DNA of 6,099 bases, taken from assembly GCA_903928755.1 (NCBI GenBank), contig CAIYSH010000132.1:1-6099 (forward strand). The letters run 5' to 3'. This stretch comes from an uncultured Alphaproteobacteria bacterium (GTDB taxonomy: Bacteria > Pseudomonadota > Alphaproteobacteria > Caulobacterales > Caulobacteraceae). The position numbers and the translations under genes are program-made. The notes under the pieces were generated by a model. The model was not told where the DNA came from, ran no database searches, and was given only the letters and a program-made list of their open reading frames with translations. This document shows, one piece after another, positions 1 through 5,913 of the stretch (position 1 is the first letter of the stretch; every line of letters begins with the position of its first letter).

Positions 1-457
1 GACCGCCGGGGGCTATCAAGCTCTCGACGACGACTTGAAGCGTTTGAAGACCATTGAACGGCCTGCCGTGATCGCCGCGATTTCGGAAGCCCGTGCCCAT
101 GGCGATCTGTCAGAGAATGCCGAATATCATGCGGCCAAGGAGCGACAGGGCTGGATCGAAGGTCAGATTGCCGACATTGAAGACCGGATGGCACGCGCCC
201 AGGTCATTGATGTGTCCAAGCTCTCAGGCACCCAGGTCAAGTTCGGTGCCACGGTCTCCGTGGTCGACGAAGATACCGAGGACGCCGCCCGCTACCAGAT
301 TGTCGGTGAGCATGAAGCTGATGTGAAGGCCGGCAAGGTGTCCATCACCTCGCCGATCGCACGCGCCATGATCGGCAAGGAAACCGGTGATGTGGTGGAA
401 GTGAACACCCCCGGCGGCGTCAAGGCCTACGAAATCCTCAAGGTCGAGTGGGTCTAG
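1..457 (+). CDS. greA: Transcription elongation factor GreA (5'-truncated by window start)
   Basis: GreA binds the RNA polymerase secondary channel and stimulates cleavage of backtracked nascent RNA, rescuing stalled elongation complexes in the cytoplasm. The reading frame is open from base 2 (reading TAGGYQALDDDLKRLK) and has no start in the window. The family is about 157 residues, so only roughly six N-terminal residues are missing. The N-terminal antiparallel coiled coil carries the family signature HGDLSENAEYHAAKE, whose Asp and Glu correspond to the acidic tip residues that hold the catalytic magnesium. The C-terminal FKBP-like domain follows, with the typical SPIARAMIGKETGD segment and the ending GGVKAYEILKVEWV. 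A TTG at base 35 is an internal codon, not the start. The stop overlaps the next gene by 10 bases, suggesting co-transcription. Identity is secure. Confidence 0.97.
   Translation, partial: TAGGYQALDDDLKRLKTIERPAVIAAISEARAHGDLSENAEYHAAKERQGWIEGQIADIEDRMARAQVIDVSKLSGTQVKFGATVSVVDEDTEDAARYQIVGEHEADVKAGKVSITSPIARAMIGKETGDVVEVNTPGGVKAYEILKVEWV
440..450 (+). promoter_or_regulatory. Ribosome binding site and GTG start of the ELM1-family gene
   Basis: AAGG at 440-443 lies four bases before the GTG at 448-450, all within the last codons of greA. This supports the GTG start and implies translational coupling with greA. Confidence 0.55.
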
Positions 458-1434
458 CCCCGCTTCGCATCTGGGCGGTATCTGACGGCCGGGCCGGCAA
501 TGCCGGTCCGGCCCTTGGTCTGGCTGAGGCCGTGGCGCGGCTTCAGCCGGCAGAGATCACGGTCAGGACCCTGGGCTGGAAGGGGAAAATCGGCCGACTG
601 CCCTGGTTTCTCAACCCCTTCCCCCTGCAGGCACTGAAACCCGGCAGTGGCATTATCCCGCCATGGCCCGATATCTGGATTGCGGCGGGTCGAGCCACCC
701 TGCCGCTCTCGATCCGCATGCGGCGCTGGTCAAAAGGCAGATGCCTCGTGGTCCAGATCCAGGACCCCCGGATGCCAACCTCGCCCTTCGACCTTGTCGT
801 CGCGCCGAAACATGACCGCACATCGGGTGACAACGTCCTGTCGATTACAGGGTCACCGCACCGGGTGACGTCTGAGCGTCTGGACTCCGAATTGGCACGG
901 TTCGCTGCCCGTCTGGCTCCCCTGCCGCACCCACGGCTCGCGGTGCTGATCGGCGGCAAGTCGAAAGCCCATGACCTGTCGCCCCAACGGGCCGCAGCCC
1001 TGGCGCGGGACATCGAGGTGGCCATACTGAACTCCGGCGGCTCGATCATGGCGACCTTCTCCAGGCGCACCCCCCCTGAATCACAACGCATACTGACGGC
1101 GCGGCTGGGTCATCTGCCCGGAATCATCTGGGATGGTGAGGGCGAAAATCCCTACTTTGCCTACCTGGCAGCAGCCGATGCCATTCTTGTGACGGAAGAT
1201 TCTGCCAATATGGCCACGGAAGCGGCCGCTACAGGCAAACCGGTCCATGTCGCCGGAATGGACGGTGAAAGCCGGAAGTTCAGGACCTTCCATGACGAAC
1301 TGGAACAATTGGGGATAACCCGATCCTTTGATGGCACCCTTTACGACTGGAGCTATCCGCCACTGCTGGAAACGGAGAGGGCCGCATCCGAAGTGCTGCG
1401 GCTCCATCAGGGAAGAACAAGCCTGAAGGGGTGA
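448..1434 (+). CDS. ELM1-family protein (DUF1022, COG3660), GT-B-like
   Basis: This 328-residue protein belongs to the bacterial family related to plant mitochondrial fission factor ELM1; databases sometimes call it a nucleoside-diphosphate-sugar epimerase, but its bacterial function is not established. Visible family motifs, in order: VSDGRAGN (11-18), a GR turn (81-82), QIQDPR (103-108), FDLVVAPKHD (114-123), LIGGKSKAHDL (167-177), FSRRTP (204-209), the block NPYFAYLAAADAILVTEDS (234-252) followed by an MATEA helix, then GKPV (263-266) and YPPLLET (303-309). The two halves resemble GT-B glycosyltransferase domains, the second carrying a donor-binding-like loop. No signal peptide or membrane segment is seen, so it is probably cytoplasmic. 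The GTG start at 448 lies inside the end of greA and has AAGG at 440-443. No downstream start would keep the N-terminal motif. Family assignment is confident, function is not. Confidence 0.92.
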   Translation: MGLAPLRIWAVSDGRAGNAGPALGLAEAVARLQPAEITVRTLGWKGKIGRLPWFLNPFPLQALKPGSGIIPPWPDIWIAAGRATLPLSIRMRRWSKGRCLVVQIQDPRMPTSPFDLVVAPKHDRTSGDNVLSITGSPHRVTSERLDSELARFAARLAPLPHPRLAVLIGGKSKAHDLSPQRAAALARDIEVAILNSGGSIMATFSRRTPPESQRILTARLGHLPGIIWDGEGENPYFAYLAAADAILVTEDSANMATEAAATGKPVHVAGMDGESRKFRTFHDELEQLGITRSFDGTLYDWSYPPLLETERAASEVLRLHQGRTSLKG

Positions 1435-1449
1435 CGTTCGCGTCATTTT
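1432..1449 (+). terminator. Hairpin with TTCG loop and short T tract at the end of the ELM1-family gene
   Basis: TGACG, the loop TTCG and CGTCA form a perfect five-base-pair stem at 1432-1445, followed by TTTT at 1446-1449. A GGGG run just upstream could extend the stem by G-U pairing with the T tract. The first arm contains the ELM1-family stop codon TGA. The shape is that of a weak intrinsic terminator or an RNA-end stabiliser, but the stem is short and the loop is closed by G-C rather than the especially stable C-G. Function is inferred. Confidence 0.35.
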
Positions 1450-1531
1450 GCCGCATTCAGTCCCTGTCGCGATTCTGACGATGGATGCTGTCAGCCATAA
1501 AGGCTCAGAAACAGTGGAAGGCGACCTGGTC
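1435..1531 (+). other. 97-base intergenic region before the GNAT gene
   Basis: This is the longest non-coding gap in the window, if the GNAT gene starts at 1532. Besides the hairpin at its left edge it holds a poor promoter-like pair: CTGACG (1475-1480) and CATAAA (1496-1501), separated by 15 bases. The spacing is short and both boxes match imperfectly, so a promoter is only possible. A small inverted repeat AGCC/GGCT around ATAAA (1493-1505) is also present. The GNAT frame remains open upstream to a TTG at 1448, so part of this stretch could be coding. Confidence 0.3.
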
Positions 1532-1987
1532 ATGAATTTCGAATTCCGCCTTGCCACCCTGGCAGACGTTCCTGAAATACTGCTCCTCGACCCCATGGCC
1601 GAGCGGGAGGAGCGTCGATACGACTATGTCAGCCGCTCCATCCAGGGCGATATGGGGCGGACGGTCAATGTCTTGATGCTGGACGGCATGATCGCGGCCT
1701 TTTCAGTGGTCGGCGAGTTTTTCGGACATCCCTTCCTGGAATTGATTGCGACGGCTCCCAATCGGCGGCGATTGGGTGTGGCATCCACCCTGCTTTCGCA
1801 TATTGAAACCGGGATAGACGATGACCGCCTCTTCGTTTCAGCCAGCGAGTCCAACACGATCATGCGGGACCTGCTGATCCAGCGGGGTTACCGCATAACG
1901 GGCATGGTCGAAAATCTGGACCCCAACGACGCCGAGATCTTTTTCGTGATCTTCAAGGTGTTCATTGATGCGCAGCTCAGGGCCTGA
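1532..1987 (+). CDS. GNAT family N-acetyltransferase
   Basis: Predicted 151-residue acetyl-CoA-dependent acyltransferase of the GNAT fold; the substrate cannot be read from the sequence. The start MNFEFRLATLADVPEI is a normal first strand and helix of this fold. Motif A, which binds the acetyl-CoA pyrophosphate, is at about 70-90, with ATAPNRRRLGVAS giving the R/Q-x-x-G-x-A pattern. A motif-B-like segment follows, with SNTIMRDLLIQRGYR at about 107-121. Start choice: ATG 1532 has GGAAGG at 1516-1521, about 10 bases upstream, and begins exactly at the domain. In-frame TTG 1448 and ATG 1481 would add 28 or 17 residues with no domain character. The next gene, a PseG-like protein, begins six bases after the stop. 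In pseudaminic-acid synthesis an acetyltransferase (PseH) acts just before PseG, so a PseH-like role is possible, but I see no PseH-specific signature. Confidence 0.85.
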   Translation: MNFEFRLATLADVPEILLLDPMAEREERRYDYVSRSIQGDMGRTVNVLMLDGMIAAFSVVGEFFGHPFLELIATAPNRRRLGVASTLLSHIETGIDDDRLFVSASESNTIMRDLLIQRGYRITGMVENLDPNDAEIFFVIFKVFIDAQLRA

Positions 1988-1993
1988 CCCCAC

Positions 1994-3022
1994 ATGCCGC
2001 AGACCGCCTCACGGTTCCTCTTCGTTATATCCGACAAGGTCACCCGCAGCGCTGATCCCATGCGTCGCAGCATGATCCTGGCCCAGGCCCTGGCCGATTG
2101 CGGTGGGGCCTGCACGGTCATAGCGACACCAGGGTCGACACTCCGCCTGGCCACCCTGGCACCAGACATGACCCGGGCTCCGGCTGAAAGTGACTCCGCC
2201 GAAGACCTCTGCAGGGTCGCAGGGCAACTGGACTATGATGCCGTGATCATCGACCATGCCGGACTTGGCCTGGAGGCTCATGAAACCCTGGCAGGCAGCA
2301 GGCCGGGCGTCATTCTGGACGACCAGGCAGATCGCAGGCTGGGCGGCCGGATTATCGTCAATCCAGGCCTGGAGCAGACCGCCGAGGCCTATACAGACCT
2401 TATCGAGGAGAGTGCAGACGTTCTCACAGGGCCAGGCTTCGCGCTCATGGCCAGCGAATATGCGCGGCTGAGAGATGACCGCGTCATGGATGACAGTCCC
2501 GTTCGCAGGGTGCTGCTGTCGCTGGATGAGGATACCCCGATCGACCTGTCACTGCGGATGATTGACCAGATCAGGCCTCGGCTGGGAGATGCATGGCTTG
2601 AAGTGCTCCTGCCGGAATCCTTCGAAAGCCCGAAAAACCTGAGCCGGATTGCCGCGCGGGATCCCCGCCTGATCCTCCACAGTCATCCCCTGGAACGACC
2701 GCGCATTGCGGCCCGTGCCGACATTGCCATATCCATGGTCGGTCCTGGCCTCTGGGAAGCGTGTGCCCTGGGGCTGCCCATCATTGCCATTGCTGTCTCG
2801 CCACTGGACCGGGAAACAACCTCCGGCCTGGCCCGGCGGGACGCAGTCCTGGCCCTCGATTTGGCGGACCAGGACTTTGACTCCCGGCTTGATCGGGCTC
2901 TGGTGCGCCTTCTCGCGGATCCGGCCCTGAGAAGAAAACTTGGCACGAATGCCGCGCGCCTGACCGATGGAACCGGGGCAGGTCGGATCGCGCACAGGCT
3001 GATTGAGCTTTTGTCACGCTGA
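1994..3022 (+). CDS. PseG/SpsG-related protein, probably not a canonical UDP-sugar hydrolase
   Basis: The 342 residues follow the layout of PseG, which removes UDP from a diacetamido sugar nucleotide in pseudaminic-acid synthesis, a pathway that feeds flagellin glycosylation. Supporting motifs: RRSMILAQALADCGG (24-38), matching the family helix after the first loop; VIIDHAGLG (84-92); LDDQADR (108-114); VNPGL (122-126); TGPGFALM (145-152); and the GT28-like donor loop GPGLWEACALGLPIIAI (250-266). Against a canonical activity, the first loop normally reads GxGHxxR with a catalytic His, but here reads ADPMRR with Pro22 at the His position. The usual DHY is DHA (Ala89), and the usual GGxD loop after the middle strand is replaced by LDEDTP (177-182). 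It may therefore use another ligand or be inactive. ATG 1994 lies six bases after the GNAT stop, indicating one operon. Family moderately sure, function unsure. Confidence 0.75.
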   Translation: MPQTASRFLFVISDKVTRSADPMRRSMILAQALADCGGACTVIATPGSTLRLATLAPDMTRAPAESDSAEDLCRVAGQLDYDAVIIDHAGLGLEAHETLAGSRPGVILDDQADRRLGGRIIVNPGLEQTAEAYTDLIEESADVLTGPGFALMASEYARLRDDRVMDDSPVRRVLLSLDEDTPIDLSLRMIDQIRPRLGDAWLEVLLPESFESPKNLSRIAARDPRLILHSHPLERPRIAARADIAISMVGPGLWEACALGLPIIAIAVSPLDRETTSGLARRDAVLALDLADQDFDSRLDRALVRLLADPALRRKLGTNAARLTDGTGAGRIAHRLIELLSR

Positions 3023-3050
3023 ATCTGGGGTTACGGCATCGCGCGTGACC
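3013..3050 (+). promoter_or_regulatory. Two mutually exclusive possible stems in the leader of trxB
   Basis: GTCACGC (3013-3019, in the end of the PseG-like gene) pairs perfectly over seven bases with GCGTGAC (3043-3049). Alternatively GGTTACG (3029-3035) pairs with CGTGACC (3044-3050) with one G-T wobble and an eight-base loop. The two pairings share the same right arm. No T tract follows, so this is not a standard intrinsic terminator. It could be a leader switch, an RNA-processing hairpin, or chance. I found no convincing promoter in the 51-base gap before trxB. Confidence 0.25.
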
Positions 3051-3073
3051 AGAATCTCTCCTACATGTGAGAC

Positions 3074-4072
3074 ATGACGACATCCCCCCGCACAGCCCGC
3101 TGCCTGATTATCGGATCCGGCCCCGCTGGATACACCGCCGCAGTCTATGCTGCTCGTGCCCTGCTTAATCCCGTTCTGATCCAGGGGATCCAGCCGGGGG
3201 GACAGCTGACCATCACCACGGATGTGGAAAACTATCCCGGCTTTGCCGAGGTGATCCAGGGCCCCTGGCTCATGGAACAGATGCAGGCCCAGGCCGAGCA
3301 TGTGGGCACTGAGATTATCAGCGACATTGTGCTCAAGGCAGATCTGTCGCAGCGGCCCTTCCGGCTGGAGTGCGACAGCGGTGCCGTCTGGCTGGCCGAG
3401 ACCCTGATCATCGCTACGGGTGCCCAGGCCAAATGGCTGGGCCTGGACAGCGAACAGAAGTTCCAGGGTTTCGGGGTTTCTGCCTGTGCCACCTGCGACG
3501 GCTTCTTCTATCGCGGCAAGAACGTCATCGTTGTCGGCGGGGGCAATACCGCGGTGGAAGAGGCACTCTTTCTGACCAATTTTGCGGCCAAGGTCACAGT
3601 CGTCCATCGCAAGGCTGAATTCCGTGCCGAGCGCATCCTTCAGGAGCGGCTGTTTGCCCATCCGAAGGTCGAAGTCATCTGGGACAGTGCCATTGATGAA
3701 GTCCTGGGCTCAGCTGATCCCATGAGCGTCACGGGCGTGCGACTGAAGAATGTCCGCAGCGGTGCCGTTCAGGATGTCGCGGCAGACGGTGTTTTCATTG
3801 CCATCGGCCATGCGCCGGCTTCGGAACTGTTCAGGGGCCAGCTGGAAATGGATGCCTCGGGCTACCTCAAGGTTCGTCCCGGATCCGCCTCGACGGCGAT
3901 CAAGGGCGTGTTTGCGGCCGGTGATGTTACGGACGATGTCTATCGGCAGGCCGTTACCGCCGCCGGCATGGGTTGCATGGCGGCCCTGGAAGCCGTCCGC
4001 CTGCTGGCGGAAGAAGATCACGAACACAGGGGTGCTGCTCCTGTCACCGCCGTGACACAGGACGCATCATGA
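3074..4072 (+). CDS. trxB: Thioredoxin reductase (NADPH)
   Basis: TrxB is a cytoplasmic FAD enzyme that reduces thioredoxin with NADPH. All landmarks are present in the 332 residues: FAD dinucleotide motif GSGPAGY (14-20); QPGGQLTITTDVENYPGF (40-57); the redox-active CATC (Cys138 and Cys141) followed by DG; NADPH-binding VGGGNTAVEEA (154-164); HRKAEFRAE (178-186), whose basic residues bind the 2'-phosphate of NADPH; and the C-terminal FAD motif GVFAAGDV (278-285) with YRQAVTAAGMGCMAA (290-304). Length is slightly above the usual 310-320 because of a roughly 20-residue polar tail after about residue 312. ATG 3074 is the only start that keeps the first FAD motif at the normal distance from the N terminus. 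Its TGA overlaps the ATG of the next gene, so the pair is translationally coupled. Confidence 0.97.
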   Translation: MTTSPRTARCLIIGSGPAGYTAAVYAARALLNPVLIQGIQPGGQLTITTDVENYPGFAEVIQGPWLMEQMQAQAEHVGTEIISDIVLKADLSQRPFRLECDSGAVWLAETLIIATGAQAKWLGLDSEQKFQGFGVSACATCDGFFYRGKNVIVVGGGNTAVEEALFLTNFAAKVTVVHRKAEFRAERILQERLFAHPKVEVIWDSAIDEVLGSADPMSVTGVRLKNVRSGAVQDVAADGVFIAIGHAPASELFRGQLEMDASGYLKVRPGSASTAIKGVFAAGDVTDDVYRQAVTAAGMGCMAALEAVRLLAEEDHEHRGAAPVTAVTQDAS

Positions 4073-5367
4073 CCAATCTGATCGTGCGCGGCGGCCGCCC
4101 CCTGCGCGGGACCTTGACGCCATCGGCCAACAAGAACGCCGTTCTGCCGATCCTGTGCGCGACCCTGCTGACCGAAGAGACCGTTACCCTGCACCGGGTT
4201 CCGGACATCACCGATGTCCGCAAGATTTTGGACTTCTTCAGGAACCTCGGCAGCTCTGTCGCCATGGACTTCGAGAGCGGAACCCTGGTGGTCAAGCATG
4301 GCGCAGGGCTAGATCCCAAGGCGGCTCACCTGCCCCTGGGAATGCGATCAACCCTGATGCTGATCCCGGCCCTGCTGCATCGTTTCAACGCCGCCAGCAT
4401 TGAGGAAGACGCCACAGGCTGCACCCTAGGCGCCCGGGAGATCGATCCGCATATTGAGGTCTTCCAGACCTTTGGCGCCCAGGTGGACCGCGAGCCCGAC
4501 GCCCTGCACATCGCGACGCCAAAGGGCTTCTCCGCCGCCGACCATTGGCTCGACTATGCCTCGGTGACGACAACAGAAAACTTCATCCTGTGCGCCGCCA
4601 CGGCCACGGGCCGGTCGCAGCTGACCAACGCCGCCTGCGAGCCGCACGTCCAGGAGTTCTGCACCTTCCTGACCCGCATGGGGGCGAAGATCGAGGGGGT
4701 CGGCGGATCGCGCATCGTGGTCACAGGGGTCGAGGCCCTTCACGGCGTCGAGTTCACCTTCGCCGACGACTTCCATGAGATCGCCACCTTCCTGGCCATG
4801 GGCGCCATCACAGGTGGCGAGGTGAAGATCAGGAACGGCGCAGTGGACCAGTTCCCGCTGCTGGACCGCACCTTCGCCAAGTTCGGCGTCGAAGTGACCC
4901 ATCAGGATGGCTATTCCAGCGCCCGTATCGACGGCCGCCTGAAGATCCGCGAGCCCTTCACCACCAACATCCTGACCAAGGTCGAGGCGGCGCCCTGGCC
5001 CTATGTGCCAGCAGACCTGCTGCCGATCTTCATCGCCCTTGGCGTCCGCGCCGAAGGCTCAGTCATGTACTGGAACAAGGTCTATGAAGGCGCCCTGGGC
5101 TGGACTTCGGAACTGGGCAAGTTCGGTGCCCATGCCGTGCTGTGCGACCCGCACCGCCTGATCATATATGGCGGCAAGCCGCTCATGCCGGCCACGGTCG
5201 AAAGCCCCTACATCATCCGCGTCGCCATTGCCCTCTTCATGCTGGCCGCCAGCATTGAGGGGGAGTCCATGATCCTGAACGCTGCGCCCATCCAGCGGGC
5301 CCATCCAAAGTTCGTCGAAAACCTGAACGCTCTGGGTGCCGACGTGTCGTGGGTGGCTGGAGATTGA
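4069..5367 (+). CDS. MurA-like enolpyruvyl transferase, divergent paralogue
   Basis: EPSP-synthase/MurA-fold protein of 432 residues. Canonical MurA transfers enolpyruvate from PEP to UDP-GlcNAc, the first committed step of peptidoglycan synthesis. Catalytic positions align with E. coli MurA: Lys22 in NKNAVLP, Arg93 in MRST, the active-site Cys118 in TGCTLGAR (Cys115 in E. coli), Arg123, His128, Asp316 in VPADLLP (the base Asp305), and Arg410 in QRAHPKF (Arg397). Yet the surroundings are unusual: the loop before Cys is EEDATGC instead of PGGC, the RPxDxH of MurA is REIDPH, and the phosphate-binding SVGAT stretch reads SVTTTEN (165-171). A true housekeeping MurA is usually closer to consensus, so this may be a second enzyme with an altered substrate. 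ATG 4069 overlaps the trxB stop (ATGA). The frame is open further upstream, but that part only shadows trxB. Confidence 0.85.
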   Translation: MTNLIVRGGRPLRGTLTPSANKNAVLPILCATLLTEETVTLHRVPDITDVRKILDFFRNLGSSVAMDFESGTLVVKHGAGLDPKAAHLPLGMRSTLMLIPALLHRFNAASIEEDATGCTLGAREIDPHIEVFQTFGAQVDREPDALHIATPKGFSAADHWLDYASVTTTENFILCAATATGRSQLTNAACEPHVQEFCTFLTRMGAKIEGVGGSRIVVTGVEALHGVEFTFADDFHEIATFLAMGAITGGEVKIRNGAVDQFPLLDRTFAKFGVEVTHQDGYSSARIDGRLKIREPFTTNILTKVEAAPWPYVPADLLPIFIALGVRAEGSVMYWNKVYEGALGWTSELGKFGAHAVLCDPHRLIIYGGKPLMPATVESPYIIRVAIALFMLAASIEGESMILNAAPIQRAHPKFVENLNALGADVSWVAGD

Positions 5368-5375
5368 CCCGGGAG

Positions 5376-5436
5376 GCCCAACCAGCAAGGTCATGCCGGA
5401 CGGGCCGCCCAACCAAACCGCCGGGGAAGTCATGCC
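5376..5436 (+). repeat. Short imperfect direct repeat around the two candidate starts of the GyrI-like gene
   Basis: GCCCAACCA occurs at 5376-5384 and 5407-5415, and GTCATGCC at 5390-5397 and 5429-5436. Each unit therefore ends on an in-frame ATG, with the second copy containing a few extra bases. It looks like a small local duplication of a start region, though short GC-rich repeats can arise by chance. Confidence 0.35.
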
Positions 5437-5890
5437 CGTAAGTGTCCTCAACCGTCCAGGCCTCCGGATCGCTGCCGTCCGCCACCGGGGGCCACCGCAA
5501 GAGATCGGGAAGGCCTTCGATCAGCTCATGGCCTGGGCAGGGCAAAGGGGAATTCTCATGCCCCCGGCTGTCGGCGTTGCTGTCTATCTCAGCGACATGT
5601 CCCACGTTCCGCCAGAGGACCAGGAGGCCCTTGCCGGACTGACGGTGGGGCCTGATGTTGAGGGTGATGACATCGTCGAGATTCATCAGGTCCCGGGGGG
5701 CAAGCAGGCCGTCCTGCTCTACAAGGGCCCCTACGCCCAGATCGGCAAGGGCTATCAGGAACTGTTCGGCTGGCTGCCGACCAGTGGTGAGCAATCGGCG
5801 AATCTGCCCTGCATCGAGATCAACCTGAACGACCCACGCCAGGCAGCCCCCGAGGATTTGCTGACGGAACTCTGTCTTCCCCTGAAATGA
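5432..5890 (+). CDS. Stand-alone GyrI/SbmC-like (AraC effector-binding domain) protein
   Basis: The 152 residues match the GyrI-like small-molecule-binding domain found in SbmC/GyrI and at the C-termini of AraC- and MerR-type regulators; no DNA-binding domain is attached. Two copies of one module are visible: VRHRGPPQEIGKAFDQLMAW (16-35) and LLYKGPYAQIGKGYQELFGW (95-114), consistent with the duplicated SHS2 fold. PCIEINLNDP (127-136) carries the Glu129 that corresponds to the conserved ligand-binding acidic residue, followed by the usual ending PEDLLTELCLPL. The ligand is unknown; a drug-sequestering or gyrase-protecting role is only family inference. Start is uncertain. ATG 5432 begins at the domain with GGGGA at 5423-5427. 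ATG 5393 would add 13 residues and GTG 5336 would overlap the previous gene. It follows the MurA-like gene by 64 bases, or 25 with the earlier ATG. Confidence 0.85.
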   Translation: MPVSVLNRPGLRIAAVRHRGPPQEIGKAFDQLMAWAGQRGILMPPAVGVAVYLSDMSHVPPEDQEALAGLTVGPDVEGDDIVEIHQVPGGKQAVLLYKGPYAQIGKGYQELFGWLPTSGEQSANLPCIEINLNDPRQAAPEDLLTELCLPLK

Positions 5891-5899
5891 GATCGGTCT

Positions 5900-5913
5900 A
5901 GGATGCCGGTATG
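5900..5913 (+). promoter_or_regulatory. Ribosome binding site of the distal GNAT gene
   Basis: AGGA at 5900-5903 is followed by seven bases and ATG 5911, a normal arrangement. It distinguishes the true start from the out-of-frame ATG at 5903. Confidence 0.55.

Noticed and set aside
543..1091. A 182-codon minus-strand frame opposite the ELM1-family gene
   Set aside because: Its composition is rich in Arg, Ser and Gly as in frame shadows, and the plus-strand protein carries conserved motifs along the same stretch.
1448..1531. N-terminal extension of the GNAT protein from TTG 1448 or ATG 1481
   Set aside because: The extension has no domain character, begins in the T tract of the hairpin, and ATG 1532 has a better ribosome site and matches the family start.
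3011..3040. TTGTCA at 3011-3016 as a -35 box for trxB
   Set aside because: No acceptable -10 box occurs 15 to 18 bases downstream, so the match is probably accidental.
3014..3661. A 215-codon open frame on the minus strand opposite the start of trxB
   Set aside because: It is fully antisense to a secure gene, its protein shows no recognisable domain, and long antisense frames are expected in GC-rich DNA with strong third-position bias.
3973..4068. Upstream extension of the MurA-like frame by 32 codons
   Set aside because: The extra residues lie wholly within trxB in another frame and have no MurA character, while ATG 4069 begins exactly where the fold does.
5237..5794. A 185-codon open frame on the minus strand across the MurA-like/GyrI-like junction
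   Set aside because: It is antisense to two well-supported genes and has no visible domain, so it is best read as a codon-bias shadow.
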